Shown here: positions 8,432-16,479 of the stretch, one piece after another | Numbering within the stretch: the first letter of the stretch is position 1 | Layout of the letters: every line of letters begins with the position of its first letter | Assembly: GCF_014203275.1 (NCBI RefSeq) | Contig: NZ_JACHIP010000002.1 | Span: 806,001-870,000, forward strand | Length of the DNA stretch: 64,000 nt | Direction of reading: 5' to 3' | DNA from: Granulicella aggregans | Lineage (GTDB): Bacteria > Acidobacteriota > Terriglobia > Terriglobales > Acidobacteriaceae | Made by a program: the position numbers and the translations under genes | The notes under the pieces: model-generated | Database searches by the model: none | What the model was told of the DNA's origin: nothing | The model's input: the letters and a program-made list of their open reading frames with translations, nothing else

Positions 8432-9382
8432 CTACTTGGCGGCTTTCTTCGCGACGGCCTTCTTGACGACTGCCTTCTTCGCAACAGCCTTCTTCACGAC
8501 AGCCTTCTTCGCAACGGTCTTCTTTGCTGGGACGGCCTTCTTCGCGACGACCTTCTTCGCGACTGCCTTCTTTACAACAGCCTTCTTTGCGACTGCCTTC
8601 TTCGCTACTGCTTTCTTAGTTGCCAAGGTGATACCTCTCTTAATTGGAATTTTGCTGCTCGCAGTGCTCTTGTTGCCAACCGCCTTTTTAGGGGCAGCCT
8701 TACCGCCGCGCAGAGCACTGGATGTCTTCGCGGCAGAACTTGAGATCTTTTTGGCGACGGTCTTCTTCGCGGGAGCCTTTTTCGCGACCGTCTTCTTTGC
8801 GGCTTTCTTAGCCATCTTCTTCGCTACTGCCTTCTTGGCCACTGCTTTCTTAGCGAAAGCTTTCTTGGCTACCTTCTTCGCGACAGCTTTCTTTGCAACG
8901 GCTTTTTTGACGACCGCCTTCTTCGCGATCTTAGCCGGAGACTTCTTCACAGCAACCTTCAGAGGAGCTGCCTTCGCGGGAGCCGACTTCTTCGCGGCGG
9001 CCTTGATGGGAGCGGATTTCTTTACGGTCTTCTTCGCTGCCTTCGCCGGAGCAGCTTCAACGATGGGTGCGGGCTCCGGCTCTGCGGCCAACTCAGTGGC
9101 GGGCGTATAACCATCGACAGGGTTCGAGGGAGCAGCGGGGAGATCAGCTTCTTCCTTGTGCGTGGACTTCACGAGAAGTTCGTCGACATCATCGTCTTCG
9201 TCGTCTTCATCGTCGCCGGAGCTAAGCGTAACCTCTTCCTCTTCGTCGTCTTCATCTTCGATGGAGAGGTCTTCATCATCGTCCTCGTAGTCATCGAGGT
9301 CAGCGTCATCGTGGTCCGCAGCGGCCTTCATGCCCGTCATCTGTTCCAACGCTTCCGGCTCTCTGAATCCATCGAACTTCAT
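8432..9382 (-). CDS. Bipartite acidic / histone H1-like lysine-rich protein
   Basis: A 316-residue protein with two opposite halves. Residues 23-80 are almost all Asp and Glu (for example DDYEDDDEDLSIEDEDDEEE). A Pro/Ala linker follows. From about residue 112 to the end it is built of Lys-Ala-Val units such as KKAVAKKAVVKKAVAKK, interrupted near 225-270 by a Ser/Gly/Lys segment. The tail resembles bacterial H1-like DNA-binding proteins; the acidic head could self-neutralise the tail or bind partners. ATG at 9382 has GGGGAG upstream. Nucleoid association is inferred from composition only. The coding repeats make this stretch prone to length change. Confidence 0.8.
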   Translation of the reverse strand: MKFDGFREPEALEQMTGMKAAADHDDADLDDYEDDDEDLSIEDEDDEEEEVTLSSGDDEDDEDDDVDELLVKSTHKEEADLPAAPSNPVDGYTPATELAAEPEPAPIVEAAPAKAAKKTVKKSAPIKAAAKKSAPAKAAPLKVAVKKSPAKIAKKAVVKKAVAKKAVAKKVAKKAFAKKAVAKKAVAKKMAKKAAKKTVAKKAPAKKTVAKKISSSAAKTSSALRGGKAAPKKAVGNKSTASSKIPIKRGITLATKKAVAKKAVAKKAVVKKAVAKKVVAKKAVPAKKTVAKKAVVKKAVAKKAVVKKAVAKKAAK

Positions 9383-9624
9383 TCCGCTCTCCCCTGCTGA
9401 CTTTGCTTTTTCGATCTGAAGAGGGAGTCGAAGACAACCTCTTCATGATGACTCTCTCCGTAGGATGCACATGTCACACACAGCGACAAAACATCGTGAT
9501 GAGAATCTAGCATCAGTCTGCCTTGCAGACACATCGATAGCAAGAAATCTTTTTGAAGAGGTAGCTTGTACAGCACCACATGGAATCGTGCAGGGCACAC
9601 GATGAGGCGCTCGCTATGTGATGA
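9383..9624. other. Intergenic region upstream of the lysine-rich protein
   Basis: A 242-base gap between two minus-strand genes, containing the promoter and leader of the H1-like gene. A small hairpin gtctgc-ctt-gcagac is present at 9516-9530. It has less GC than its surroundings. No gene was recognised. Confidence 0.4.
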
Positions 9625-11475
9625 TCAGTGCTTCGTGCGATGCGAAGAGGTTGCTGTGCTCTTCGTCCTAGTGGTCGCATGAGCTGATGAAGCTTTGCTC
9701 TTTGCTCCACTGCCGCGCGAAGCCTTGCTAGAAATCGCCTTGCTGTACGCGGCTTTTGTGCGCCCTGCAGCCGCAACGCGGCCGCGCTTCACATGCGAGC
9801 GCATGGCTGGCGCGAGACGAAGAGGTGCGGAGACAGAGAGCACACGGCCTGGCTTGAGTGCGCTCGAAGAGAGATGGTTCCAGCCGCGAAGATCTTCAGG
9901 AGAAACGTTGAAGCGATCGGCGACGATAGCGATCGTATCGCCGTGCTTGATGGTGTAGCGCTGTGCGTGGCCGACTCCACCAGAGACAGCGGCAAGTGGG
10001 ATGACGAGTTCATCGCCGGGAGCGACAGCTTCGGCGACACCGATGCCGTTGGTCTCTGCGATCTCCAATGGCCGCGCATGTAGCGAAGTGGCGATGCCTT
10101 CGAGCGACTCACCAGGCTTCACGGTGTGGAAGCGCCATGATATGCGCTTGTCATCCGGGATGGCCTTGATGCGATCGAGGTAGACATCCTTCGTTCCGAC
10201 GGGGATGTGAAGGTCAAAGTCGGAGGAGCTTGGCGTGCTGACGCGAAGCAGGCTGGGGTTGAGAGCGACGACCTCCTGCACAGTCGCGTCGGTGAGATCG
10301 GCCACTAGACGAAGGTCAACGGGATAGTCCGTGGTGACGGTGTCGTAGACGACTGCGGGCATGGGCACCATCTTGTCGAGGCCGTACTTCTCGGGGTTCT
10401 TCGCCATGATGACTGCGGCAAGGATCTGAGGAACGTAAGCCTTGGTCTCCTTAGGCATTGCGTTCCTGCGATAGAGCTCCCAGAAGTCGGCATAGCCGGT
10501 GCGCATGACGGCCTTCTGCACGTTGCCAGGACCCCAGTCATATCCGGCCATGGCGAGGTACCAGTCACCGAACTGGCTGTAGAGCGCCTTCATGTACTTC
10601 GCATAGGCACGCGTGCTCTTCTCGGGGTCGAAGCGCTCATCGACCCAACCGCTGCGTGCGAGACCGTAAGCTCCGGTGGGCATGAACTGCCAGATGCCGC
10701 CCGCGCCTGACCCTGCGTTCATCGCCTGCGGCTGGAAGCCCGACTCCGCGACAGCGAGATAGATGAGGTCCTGCGGAACACCTTCTTCCTTGAGGACCTG
10801 CTGCATCATCGTCTTGTACTTGCCGGCCCGCTCCATGCTGCGCAGCATGTGGGCATGGAAGGAGGGTGAGTTGGCGAAGTAACCGATGTAGCCCGCGACC
10901 TGATCGTTGATAACTAGAGGCAGGTCAGAGGTGGAGATGGTAAGTTCCTTCTTCAGCTTCTGTGTGAGCTCCGGATTCGCCGGGAAGGTGGCCTCATTCG
11001 CGGCCTCGTCGAGAGGCGCGGCCTCCAGCACTGGCGAGAGGCCGTTGCCCTGCTTCAGGGCATCCATCTCGAGCGAGTTGATCTGGTTGAGAAGGCGTTC
11101 AAGCTCATCGGAGAGTTGAGGATCTTTCTTCAGGTCGAGACCGCTGGCGAGCATGGTGTCGACAGCAAGGTCGAAGTCCTGCCGGGCTGCATCGAGACGG
11201 CCGGCGCGGTAGTTGCTCACACCACTCTGATAAGCCTTTTCAACCTGCGCGATGAGGCGTTCCGCGCGCATGGACCGTGCCGCGTCATTAGCCTGAGAGA
11301 CGGCTTGAACCGCAGCAGAGGACGCGCTTGCTGGACCCGGTAGAGCAGGGGCAGTGGCGGATGCTGGCGGCTTCGCGGAGGTGGCATCGTCCTGCTTTGG
11401 ACAGCCGGCGAGCATGACGAGCGGGCCAAGGCATAAGACTATTCCGAATCGCTGCAGCAAATTTTCCAGAGTCAT
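9625..11475 (-). CDS. MltD-like membrane-bound lytic transglycosylase with two LysM domains
   Basis: A 616-residue lipoprotein that cleaves peptidoglycan glycan strands. With the ATG at 11475 (AAAGG upstream) it begins with a signal ending in the lipobox LAGC. ATGs at 11499 and 11514 would add basic residues and remain possible. A helical region precedes the SLT domain, which holds the catalytic Glu in AVAESGFQPQA, then GAGGIWQFMP and AGYDWGPGNV. Two LysM domains follow (FHTVKPGESLEGIATSL and RYTIKHGDTIAIVADRF). The C-terminus is a Lys/Ser/Ala-rich tail ending TSSHRTKH, likely disordered and basic. It lies downstream of bamA but behind a terminator. Confidence 0.9.
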   Translation of the reverse strand: MTLENLLQRFGIVLCLGPLVMLAGCPKQDDATSAKPPASATAPALPGPASASSAAVQAVSQANDAARSMRAERLIAQVEKAYQSGVSNYRAGRLDAARQDFDLAVDTMLASGLDLKKDPQLSDELERLLNQINSLEMDALKQGNGLSPVLEAAPLDEAANEATFPANPELTQKLKKELTISTSDLPLVINDQVAGYIGYFANSPSFHAHMLRSMERAGKYKTMMQQVLKEEGVPQDLIYLAVAESGFQPQAMNAGSGAGGIWQFMPTGAYGLARSGWVDERFDPEKSTRAYAKYMKALYSQFGDWYLAMAGYDWGPGNVQKAVMRTGYADFWELYRRNAMPKETKAYVPQILAAVIMAKNPEKYGLDKMVPMPAVVYDTVTTDYPVDLRLVADLTDATVQEVVALNPSLLRVSTPSSSDFDLHIPVGTKDVYLDRIKAIPDDKRISWRFHTVKPGESLEGIATSLHARPLEIAETNGIGVAEAVAPGDELVIPLAAVSGGVGHAQRYTIKHGDTIAIVADRFNVSPEDLRGWNHLSSSALKPGRVLSVSAPLRLAPAMRSHVKRGRVAAAGRTKAAYSKAISSKASRGSGAKSKASSAHATTRTKSTATSSHRTKH

Positions 11476-11555
11476 CCGCGACCTTTGCGCCCTGCTCATT
11501 TTGAGACGAACCATTCATTGGAATGGCTCGTCCGCTCGACGGTGTTGCGACATGC

Positions 11556-11587
11556 AAAAGACCTGCACGCTCATGTGCAGGTCCTTT
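11556..11587. terminator. Terminator after bamA
   Basis: Nine-base arms gacctgcac (11560-11568) and gtgcaggtc (11575-11583), flanked by aaaa on one side and cttt on the other. On the minus strand it is followed by TTTTGC, so it should stop transcription coming from bamA. Confidence 0.75.
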
Positions 11588-11605
11588 GACTGTCATCCCA
11601 TTCGC

Positions 11606-14600
11606 CTAGAAGGTGGTGCTAACCGTTAGGCGGAAGGTCTTACGCGGCTCGCGGAGTTGGTAGTCAGCGCCGTAGAACTGCAACGCCTGCTGGTAACTGT
11701 ACTGACCCGCTCCATCGTTCGGGAAGAACTTCTGGAAGCATTGCGTCACAGTGGCGCTGCAGGTGTTGGGCACAGCGAGCTTCTGGGGCAGATTCTCGTA
11801 GAGCCGAAGGGGGTTGTACGCGTAGTAGATGGTGAAGGGTGCGTTGACGATCGGCAGAACGACCGAGAGGTAGGCTCCGCTCGACATACGCGGCACAAAG
11901 TTGGTGTGCGCCACGGTCTGGAGGTGGTCTAGCGGCGCTGGGTTGAAACCATATTTCACACCGTTGACGGTCTGATTCACGAGAGTTGTTCCACCCGAGC
12001 ACGCTCCATTGACGATCTCCGGGCAGCCATAAGAGGCGCTGGTGACAGCATCGGAGCCGGAAACGCTCTCGCGCAACTGGCTCTTCAGAGCATCGCCGAC
12101 GAGGCCGAAGTCGGTGAAGAAGGCAAAGGTCGCCTGGTTCACGATGGGGATACGGTACTCCACGTTGCTGGTGAAGCTGGTATCTCCGCCGATGGCGACG
12201 AGACGGTAGACAGGGAGGGGGATCTGGACGTTGCCGAGCGTGGGGTTGGTCGGGTCGCGCGGGACGGGATTTCCGTCGGGGTTCGTGAGCGTGAAGAGGA
12301 CGCGATTCGGGATAAAGGTGTAGGGCGATGCGGCACGGATGTCGAAGCCGCGAACATCGTTCTCACCACCGCCGTAGATGCGGTTGAACGGCGGCGCAAC
12401 TTCTCCGCCAAAGCCTTCGACGTGAGCCAACTGAATGCGGTAAGCGAGTACGTTGTGGCCCTCGCGGTTCACACGCAGACCCTTCATCGGGAAGAACTGA
12501 CGATAGCTCGCAACCGGCTGGAAGTACTTGATGTTTCCGCCCGCACCGGCGACCTGGACGGCGAGGTTGAAGTCTTTACCGTTGTGCGGACCGACTGCGC
12601 GGTCAAGAGTCGAGAAGGTGAAGCTCGGCGTGATGACCGAGGTGATAATGCCGTTCAGCTGGTTCTGCCCCTGGATTCCGGAACGGAACGAGAGCGATTG
12701 GAAGACGTTGCGGGTGTTGTCGTTGAACGTGGTGATGTTGGATCTTGAAAGCGAGTACGAGACGCCGACGCGGGCGACGCCGGAGCGGCTGAAGAGATGG
12801 CGGAGAGGCTCGCTGGCGGAGAGAGTGAGGCCGGTCTGCGACTCGTTGTAGTTCTGGAGCTGCGACTGCTGCGCCTGGGTCAGATTGGTGGATTGGCTGC
12901 CGGTGGCTCCATAGCTCTTCGAGGGGTTGAAGTCGCGCTTGCTGCTGAAGACCTGCAGACCAACCGAGATGGGCTTGTTGCGCAGGTAGGGCTCGGTGAA
13001 GCCGAAGCTGAGCTGGCGGGAGAGGTCGCCGATGTTGGCGTTGACCGAGAGCGTTTCGCCGAGGCCAAGGAAGTTGTTGGTCTGATAGTTGAGGCCGATG
13101 AAGCTTCCCGACAGGCCGCTGAGACCGCCGTTAAGGCCGATGGAGTTCTTGCCCTTTTCCTTGAGCTTCAGGAGAAGATCGACGGTGCCGTCGTCGGCGT
13201 TCTGGCGGCTCTCGGAGTCTTGATCCGCCTTCAGCGTGTCGAAGTAGTTGAGCTGGTTCAGGCGCAGGATGGAGAGGTCCCAGAGGCGGCTGTTGTAGAC
13301 CTGGCCCTCTTCGAGAAGGAGCTCGCGGCGGATGACCTTGTCGCGGGTGATGGTGTTGCCGGTGAACTCGATGCGCGAGACGTAGAAGGGCTTGCCTTCG
13401 TCGATGTCGATATCGAGGAAGATGAGCTTCTTGGCTTCGTCGAAACGCGGGACCGGGCTGCCGACCATGTTGATGTAGCCGAGTTCGCCGTAGGCCTTGC
13501 GGAGCTGATCTACGCCCTTGCCGAACATGGTGGCGTTGAACCACTCGCCATCCTTTTGCGTGAATTGGGCGCGAAGGACTCGTGTGTTCGGAACGGCCTT
13601 GTTGCCAGTGAAGGTGATGCCCCCGAGGCGATAGCGTTGCCCTTCCTCGAGCGGGATGAGGATGTCGATCCGCTTGCCGGTGGAGGGGCGCAGGGTGAAG
13701 AAGTTCAGGCCGCCTGCGTCGCGGACCTTGGTGACGGGTTCGCTGGGCTGGGCCTTGAAGTAGCCACGATCGCGATAGGCGAAGCGGACGCGCTCCGTGT
13801 CTTCATCGAGCTTGCTGGCGTCGAAGGTCTTGGCAAAGAGATTCTCGAGGATGATCGAGTGCGGGATGCCGATGGGCTTCAGGTTCTTCATCGCCGCGCG
13901 CAGAGTGCGGTCGTTCAGACTGTTGTTGCCCTGGAAGGCGATCTTACCCACCTTGACGGTCGGGCCTTCCTTGATGGTGAAGGTCAGGGCGACGGCGGCC
14001 GGAGGAATGTCTTTCACTTCGGTCTTGATGGTGGCGAACTGGTGGCCGTGCTCGGAGAGCAGATCCTTAAGCGTGTTTTCGGCGCGCTTGATGCGGGTGG
14101 GGTCGTACTGACTCTCGACGGTGAGACCGACCTTGGCCTTCTTGAAGCGTTCCTGAACGTCAGAAAGAGAGACCGCGTTCAGGCCTTTGTAGTTGATCTC
14201 GCGGATGGTGGGCTTCTCGCGGACGTAGACGATCAACTGGATGCAGGCGGGGCTGTCGACGCGCTCGATGCGGACGTTTTCGAAGTAGCCGGTGTTCCAG
14301 AGGGAGTTGAAGTCGCGCTCGACGGTGGGCTGGTCGTAGGGGTCACCCTGCCGGCTGAAGAGTCGGGCGAGGACGGACTCCTTGGGAATGCGCCGGTTGC
14401 CGATGACCTGCGGCTGGCAGAGAACCTGCGGCGTGGCCGGTGCGGGGCTAAAGATATTGCTGGTGGGGCTGCCGGCCTGGGCACCAGTCTGGGCCAGCGC
14501 TGCCGGGATCGCCATGGCGACCAGAATGGCTGCGGCGGCAGGCATCAGGAGACGGGACAGAATGCGGGAGACGGCGGGGCGGTCACACGCTACATGGGTC

Positions 14601-14626
14601 TGATTCATCAGGCTTATCGGGCTCAT
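11606..14626 (-). CDS. bamA: Outer membrane protein assembly factor BamA
   Basis: About 1006 residues, the core of the BAM complex that folds beta-barrel proteins into the outer membrane. A signal peptide (ILVAMAIPAALAQ) precedes about five POTRA repeats, recognisable at VIGNRRIPKESVLARLF, REINYKGLNAVSLSDV, GKIAFQGNNSLNDRTL, GGITFTGNKAVPNTRVL and SRIEFTGNTITRDKVI. The barrel follows, with the conserved VRGF motif in GGENDVRGFDIR. The last residue is Phe, as expected for a barrel signal. It is longer than the E. coli protein (about 800) because of barrel loops, as is usual in acidobacteria. ATG at 14626 (GGAAG upstream) was chosen over the GTG at 14668. Confidence 0.94.
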   Translation of the reverse strand: MSPISLMNQTHVACDRPAVSRILSRLLMPAAAAILVAMAIPAALAQTGAQAGSPTSNIFSPAPATPQVLCQPQVIGNRRIPKESVLARLFSRQGDPYDQPTVERDFNSLWNTGYFENVRIERVDSPACIQLIVYVREKPTIREINYKGLNAVSLSDVQERFKKAKVGLTVESQYDPTRIKRAENTLKDLLSEHGHQFATIKTEVKDIPPAAVALTFTIKEGPTVKVGKIAFQGNNSLNDRTLRAAMKNLKPIGIPHSIILENLFAKTFDASKLDEDTERVRFAYRDRGYFKAQPSEPVTKVRDAGGLNFFTLRPSTGKRIDILIPLEEGQRYRLGGITFTGNKAVPNTRVLRAQFTQKDGEWFNATMFGKGVDQLRKAYGELGYINMVGSPVPRFDEAKKLIFLDIDIDEGKPFYVSRIEFTGNTITRDKVIRRELLLEEGQVYNSRLWDLSILRLNQLNYFDTLKADQDSESRQNADDGTVDLLLKLKEKGKNSIGLNGGLSGLSGSFIGLNYQTNNFLGLGETLSVNANIGDLSRQLSFGFTEPYLRNKPISVGLQVFSSKRDFNPSKSYGATGSQSTNLTQAQQSQLQNYNESQTGLTLSASEPLRHLFSRSGVARVGVSYSLSRSNITTFNDNTRNVFQSLSFRSGIQGQNQLNGIITSVITPSFTFSTLDRAVGPHNGKDFNLAVQVAGAGGNIKYFQPVASYRQFFPMKGLRVNREGHNVLAYRIQLAHVEGFGGEVAPPFNRIYGGGENDVRGFDIRAASPYTFIPNRVLFTLTNPDGNPVPRDPTNPTLGNVQIPLPVYRLVAIGGDTSFTSNVEYRIPIVNQATFAFFTDFGLVGDALKSQLRESVSGSDAVTSASYGCPEIVNGACSGGTTLVNQTVNGVKYGFNPAPLDHLQTVAHTNFVPRMSSGAYLSVVLPIVNAPFTIYYAYNPLRLYENLPQKLAVPNTCSATVTQCFQKFFPNDGAGQYSYQQALQFYGADYQLREPRKTFRLTVSTTF

Positions 14627-14822
14627 CAGGGAGCTTCCGCTCTCTCGTTTCACGGTAAAAATACGCACACCCTCACTGCTCTCGAAATCGCGCCCAGACC
14701 AATTCCCGGGGAAGTCTCGATTATACCTGTGGAAGAGGAGGCGTATAGGCGGTAGGAGCCTGTCCGGACGCCTCCGGTAGTTCGCAGAGAGTTTGACTCG
14801 TCAAAAGAGAAAGCGATACGGC

Positions 14823-15008
14823 TCAGCTTTCGAGTTCTGCGGAGATGGTATAGGCCTGCGCGGAGATGTCCCACTGAATGCTGAGGACGTTGGGCTGGCA
14901 GCAGACCTGACAGTCTTCGACGTACTGCTGTCGCGAGCCTCCGGACTCGTCGACGGTGGTTTCGATCCACTCGCCACAACCTGCGCACTGGAATCCGGCT
15001 TCATGCAT
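14823..15008 (-). CDS. CPXCG-motif cysteine-rich small protein
   Basis: A 61-residue protein with two Cys pairs, FQCAGCGEW and EDCQVCCQPN, matching the short Cys-rich CPXCG zinc-ribbon family found in many Gram-negatives, of unknown function. It probably binds one zinc. ATG is preceded by GGAGGAGATGACC, an excellent ribosome site. It is 38 bases after the small membrane protein gene on the same strand and may be cotranscribed with it. Confidence 0.85.
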   Translation of the reverse strand: MHEAGFQCAGCGEWIETTVDESGGSRQQYVEDCQVCCQPNVLSIQWDISAQAYTISAELES

Positions 15009-15046
15009 GGGTCATCTCCTCCATATAGCGCGGCCTCGGGCAGCAG

Positions 15047-15472
15047 CTAGCGCCGCATCCGTTGACGATAAAAGTAGGTGACGAGACTCGCCCATTTTGT
15101 CCTTGCGTAGTGGGGTCGGCGTTGAAGGTCGCCCGATGCAGCGATGGCGACAGAGCCGAGGAACGCCGTGAAGAGGGCCGGGGGCACGACGACAAAGGAG
15201 ATCGTGGACCAGCCCGTCATCATCGAGCGGGTAATCCAGAGCAGCCCGTCGGTGTAAGTCATTGACCCGCTGGAGCAACGGCGCATCGAGTAGGAGAACA
15301 ACGCGGCCAATATGACTGGCCACGACAGCGAGGCGACCCACCAACTTGTCGGAACCGATACCCGGTCGTTCAGCTCGATCAATACGCCAAGCGGTGACAG
15401 GCATAAGAGGGCAAAGAATCCCCAAAGATAGATATGTACGGCGAAGGAGAACTTCGGTCGTTGTTCCGTCAC
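15047..15472 (-). CDS. Small membrane protein, unknown function
   Basis: With the GTG at 15472 the product has 141 residues. The GTG overlaps the stop of the upstream dehydratase gene as GTGA, and CGGAGATCAG precedes it, so it is very likely translationally coupled. Three hydrophobic segments are seen (HIYLWGFFALLCLSPLGVLI, WWVASLSWPVILAALFSYSM and FVVVPPALFTAFLGSVAIAA), with a basic C-terminus. No known family was recognised. Its place at the end of the molybdoenzyme operon suggests a membrane role linked to that operon, but this is only an inference. Confidence 0.65.
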   Translation of the reverse strand: MTEQRPKFSFAVHIYLWGFFALLCLSPLGVLIELNDRVSVPTSWWVASLSWPVILAALFSYSMRRCSSGSMTYTDGLLWITRSMMTGWSTISFVVVPPALFTAFLGSVAIAASGDLQRRPHYARTKWASLVTYFYRQRMRR

Positions 15473-16479
15473 CTGATCTCCGCGCCCGCGAGCACGGCGG
15501 CGAAGACGTTGCTGTCTACGTTGCCCCCGCAAAGGGCTGTGCCGAGACGGCTGCCGCCGAGGGTGTTGCCTACGGCGCGATCCTTGAGCAGGGCGGCCAG
15601 CCCGGCTGCGCCAGCACCTTCGGCCACGTTATGGGTGTGGGAGAAGTAGATGCGCATGGCCTCGGCAACCTCTTCGTCGGCGACCTCGACGATGCGGGAG
15701 ACGCCTTTTAGGAAGACCGCGAGGGCAGCGGGGTCGGGCGTGCGGCAGGCGACTCCATCGGCGATTTTGGTTGTGGCGGGGTACTCGACGACATGGCGGG
15801 CGGCGAAGGAGAGCGCTGTCGCTGGCGCAAGGGTTGACGTGACGCCGACGATTTCGGTGGACAGGCCGAGGGCATCGCGGGCTGCGACCGCGCCGGCTAT
15901 CCCGGTGCCCATGCCGATGGGAACGTAGAGGACTTCAAGCGGGGGAGCGGCCACGAAGAATTCGAGCGCCCAGGTGGCAACGCCGGCGACCAGGCGGATG
16001 TCGTAGCTGGGGACGCGGTGCCAGCCGTTCTCCGCTGCGAGGTATTTGACGTGCTCGACAGCAGCCTGAAAGTCGTCGCCGTGTTCGATAAGCTCCGCGC
16101 CAAGGCAGCACATGGCGCGGTTCTTCTCGACGCTATTGCCGTGGGGAACGACGATGACCGAACGCAGACCGGCGCGGGCGGCGGCGAAGGCGATGGACTG
16201 ACCGTGGTTGCCACGGGTGGCGGAGATCACTGTTGTGACCTCGGGGTGCTCGCGGCGAAGCCAGTCCATATAGACGATTCCGCCTCGGAGCTTAAACGCG
16301 CCGACGGGGTTGTGGTTCTCGTGCTTGATCCACACTTCGGCGCCGGCGCGCTGGTCGATCTGCGGCCAGTGGTACTGCGGCGTGGGAGGCATGAAGTGGT
16401 AGACGAGCTCCGCTGCCTGATGAATTTCGGCGAGCGTGGGCAGCATCGCCTCAAGCTGAAGTACGGGCGTATCAAGCAT
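15469..16479 (-). CDS. PLP-dependent threonine/serine dehydratase family enzyme
   Basis: A 336-residue fold-type II PLP enzyme. The PLP lysine lies in NPVGAFKLRGG, the asparagine-loop region in SATRGNHGQSIAFAA, and the glycine-rich phosphate loop in VPIGMGTGIAG. NVAEGAGAAGLAAL matches the threonine dehydratase C-terminal part. There is no ACT domain, so it resembles catabolic or broad-specificity dehydratases rather than feedback-regulated IlvA. ATG at 16479 overlaps the upstream molybdoenzyme stop by 8 bases with AAAGG before it; an upstream ATG at 16602 would overlap far more and is unlikely. Substrate not decided: threonine, serine or 3-hydroxyaspartate. Confidence 0.85.
   Translation of the reverse strand: MLDTPVLQLEAMLPTLAEIHQAAELVYHFMPPTPQYHWPQIDQRAGAEVWIKHENHNPVGAFKLRGGIVYMDWLRREHPEVTTVISATRGNHGQSIAFAAARAGLRSVIVVPHGNSVEKNRAMCCLGAELIEHGDDFQAAVEHVKYLAAENGWHRVPSYDIRLVAGVATWALEFFVAAPPLEVLYVPIGMGTGIAGAVAARDALGLSTEIVGVTSTLAPATALSFAARHVVEYPATTKIADGVACRTPDPAALAVFLKGVSRIVEVADEEVAEAMRIYFSHTHNVAEGAGAAGLAALLKDRAVGNTLGGSRLGTALCGGNVDSNVFAAVLAGAEIR

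Noticed and set aside
8316..9110. Plus-strand frame with FFATAFFTTAFF repeats resembling a membrane protein
   Set aside because: It is the exact antisense of the Lys-Ala-Val repeat tail (AAG codons read as CTT/TTC) and not a real gene.
13131..13544. Short frames inside bamA with Arg/His-rich products
   Set aside because: Out-of-frame reading of bamA; composition is typical of the wrong frame.
12797..14755. Long open frame (652 codons) on the plus strand
   Set aside because: It is antisense to bamA, whose POTRA and barrel motifs are unmistakable. The antisense product is Ala/Val/Glu/Gly-biased with no domain, as expected from GC-rich codon shadow.
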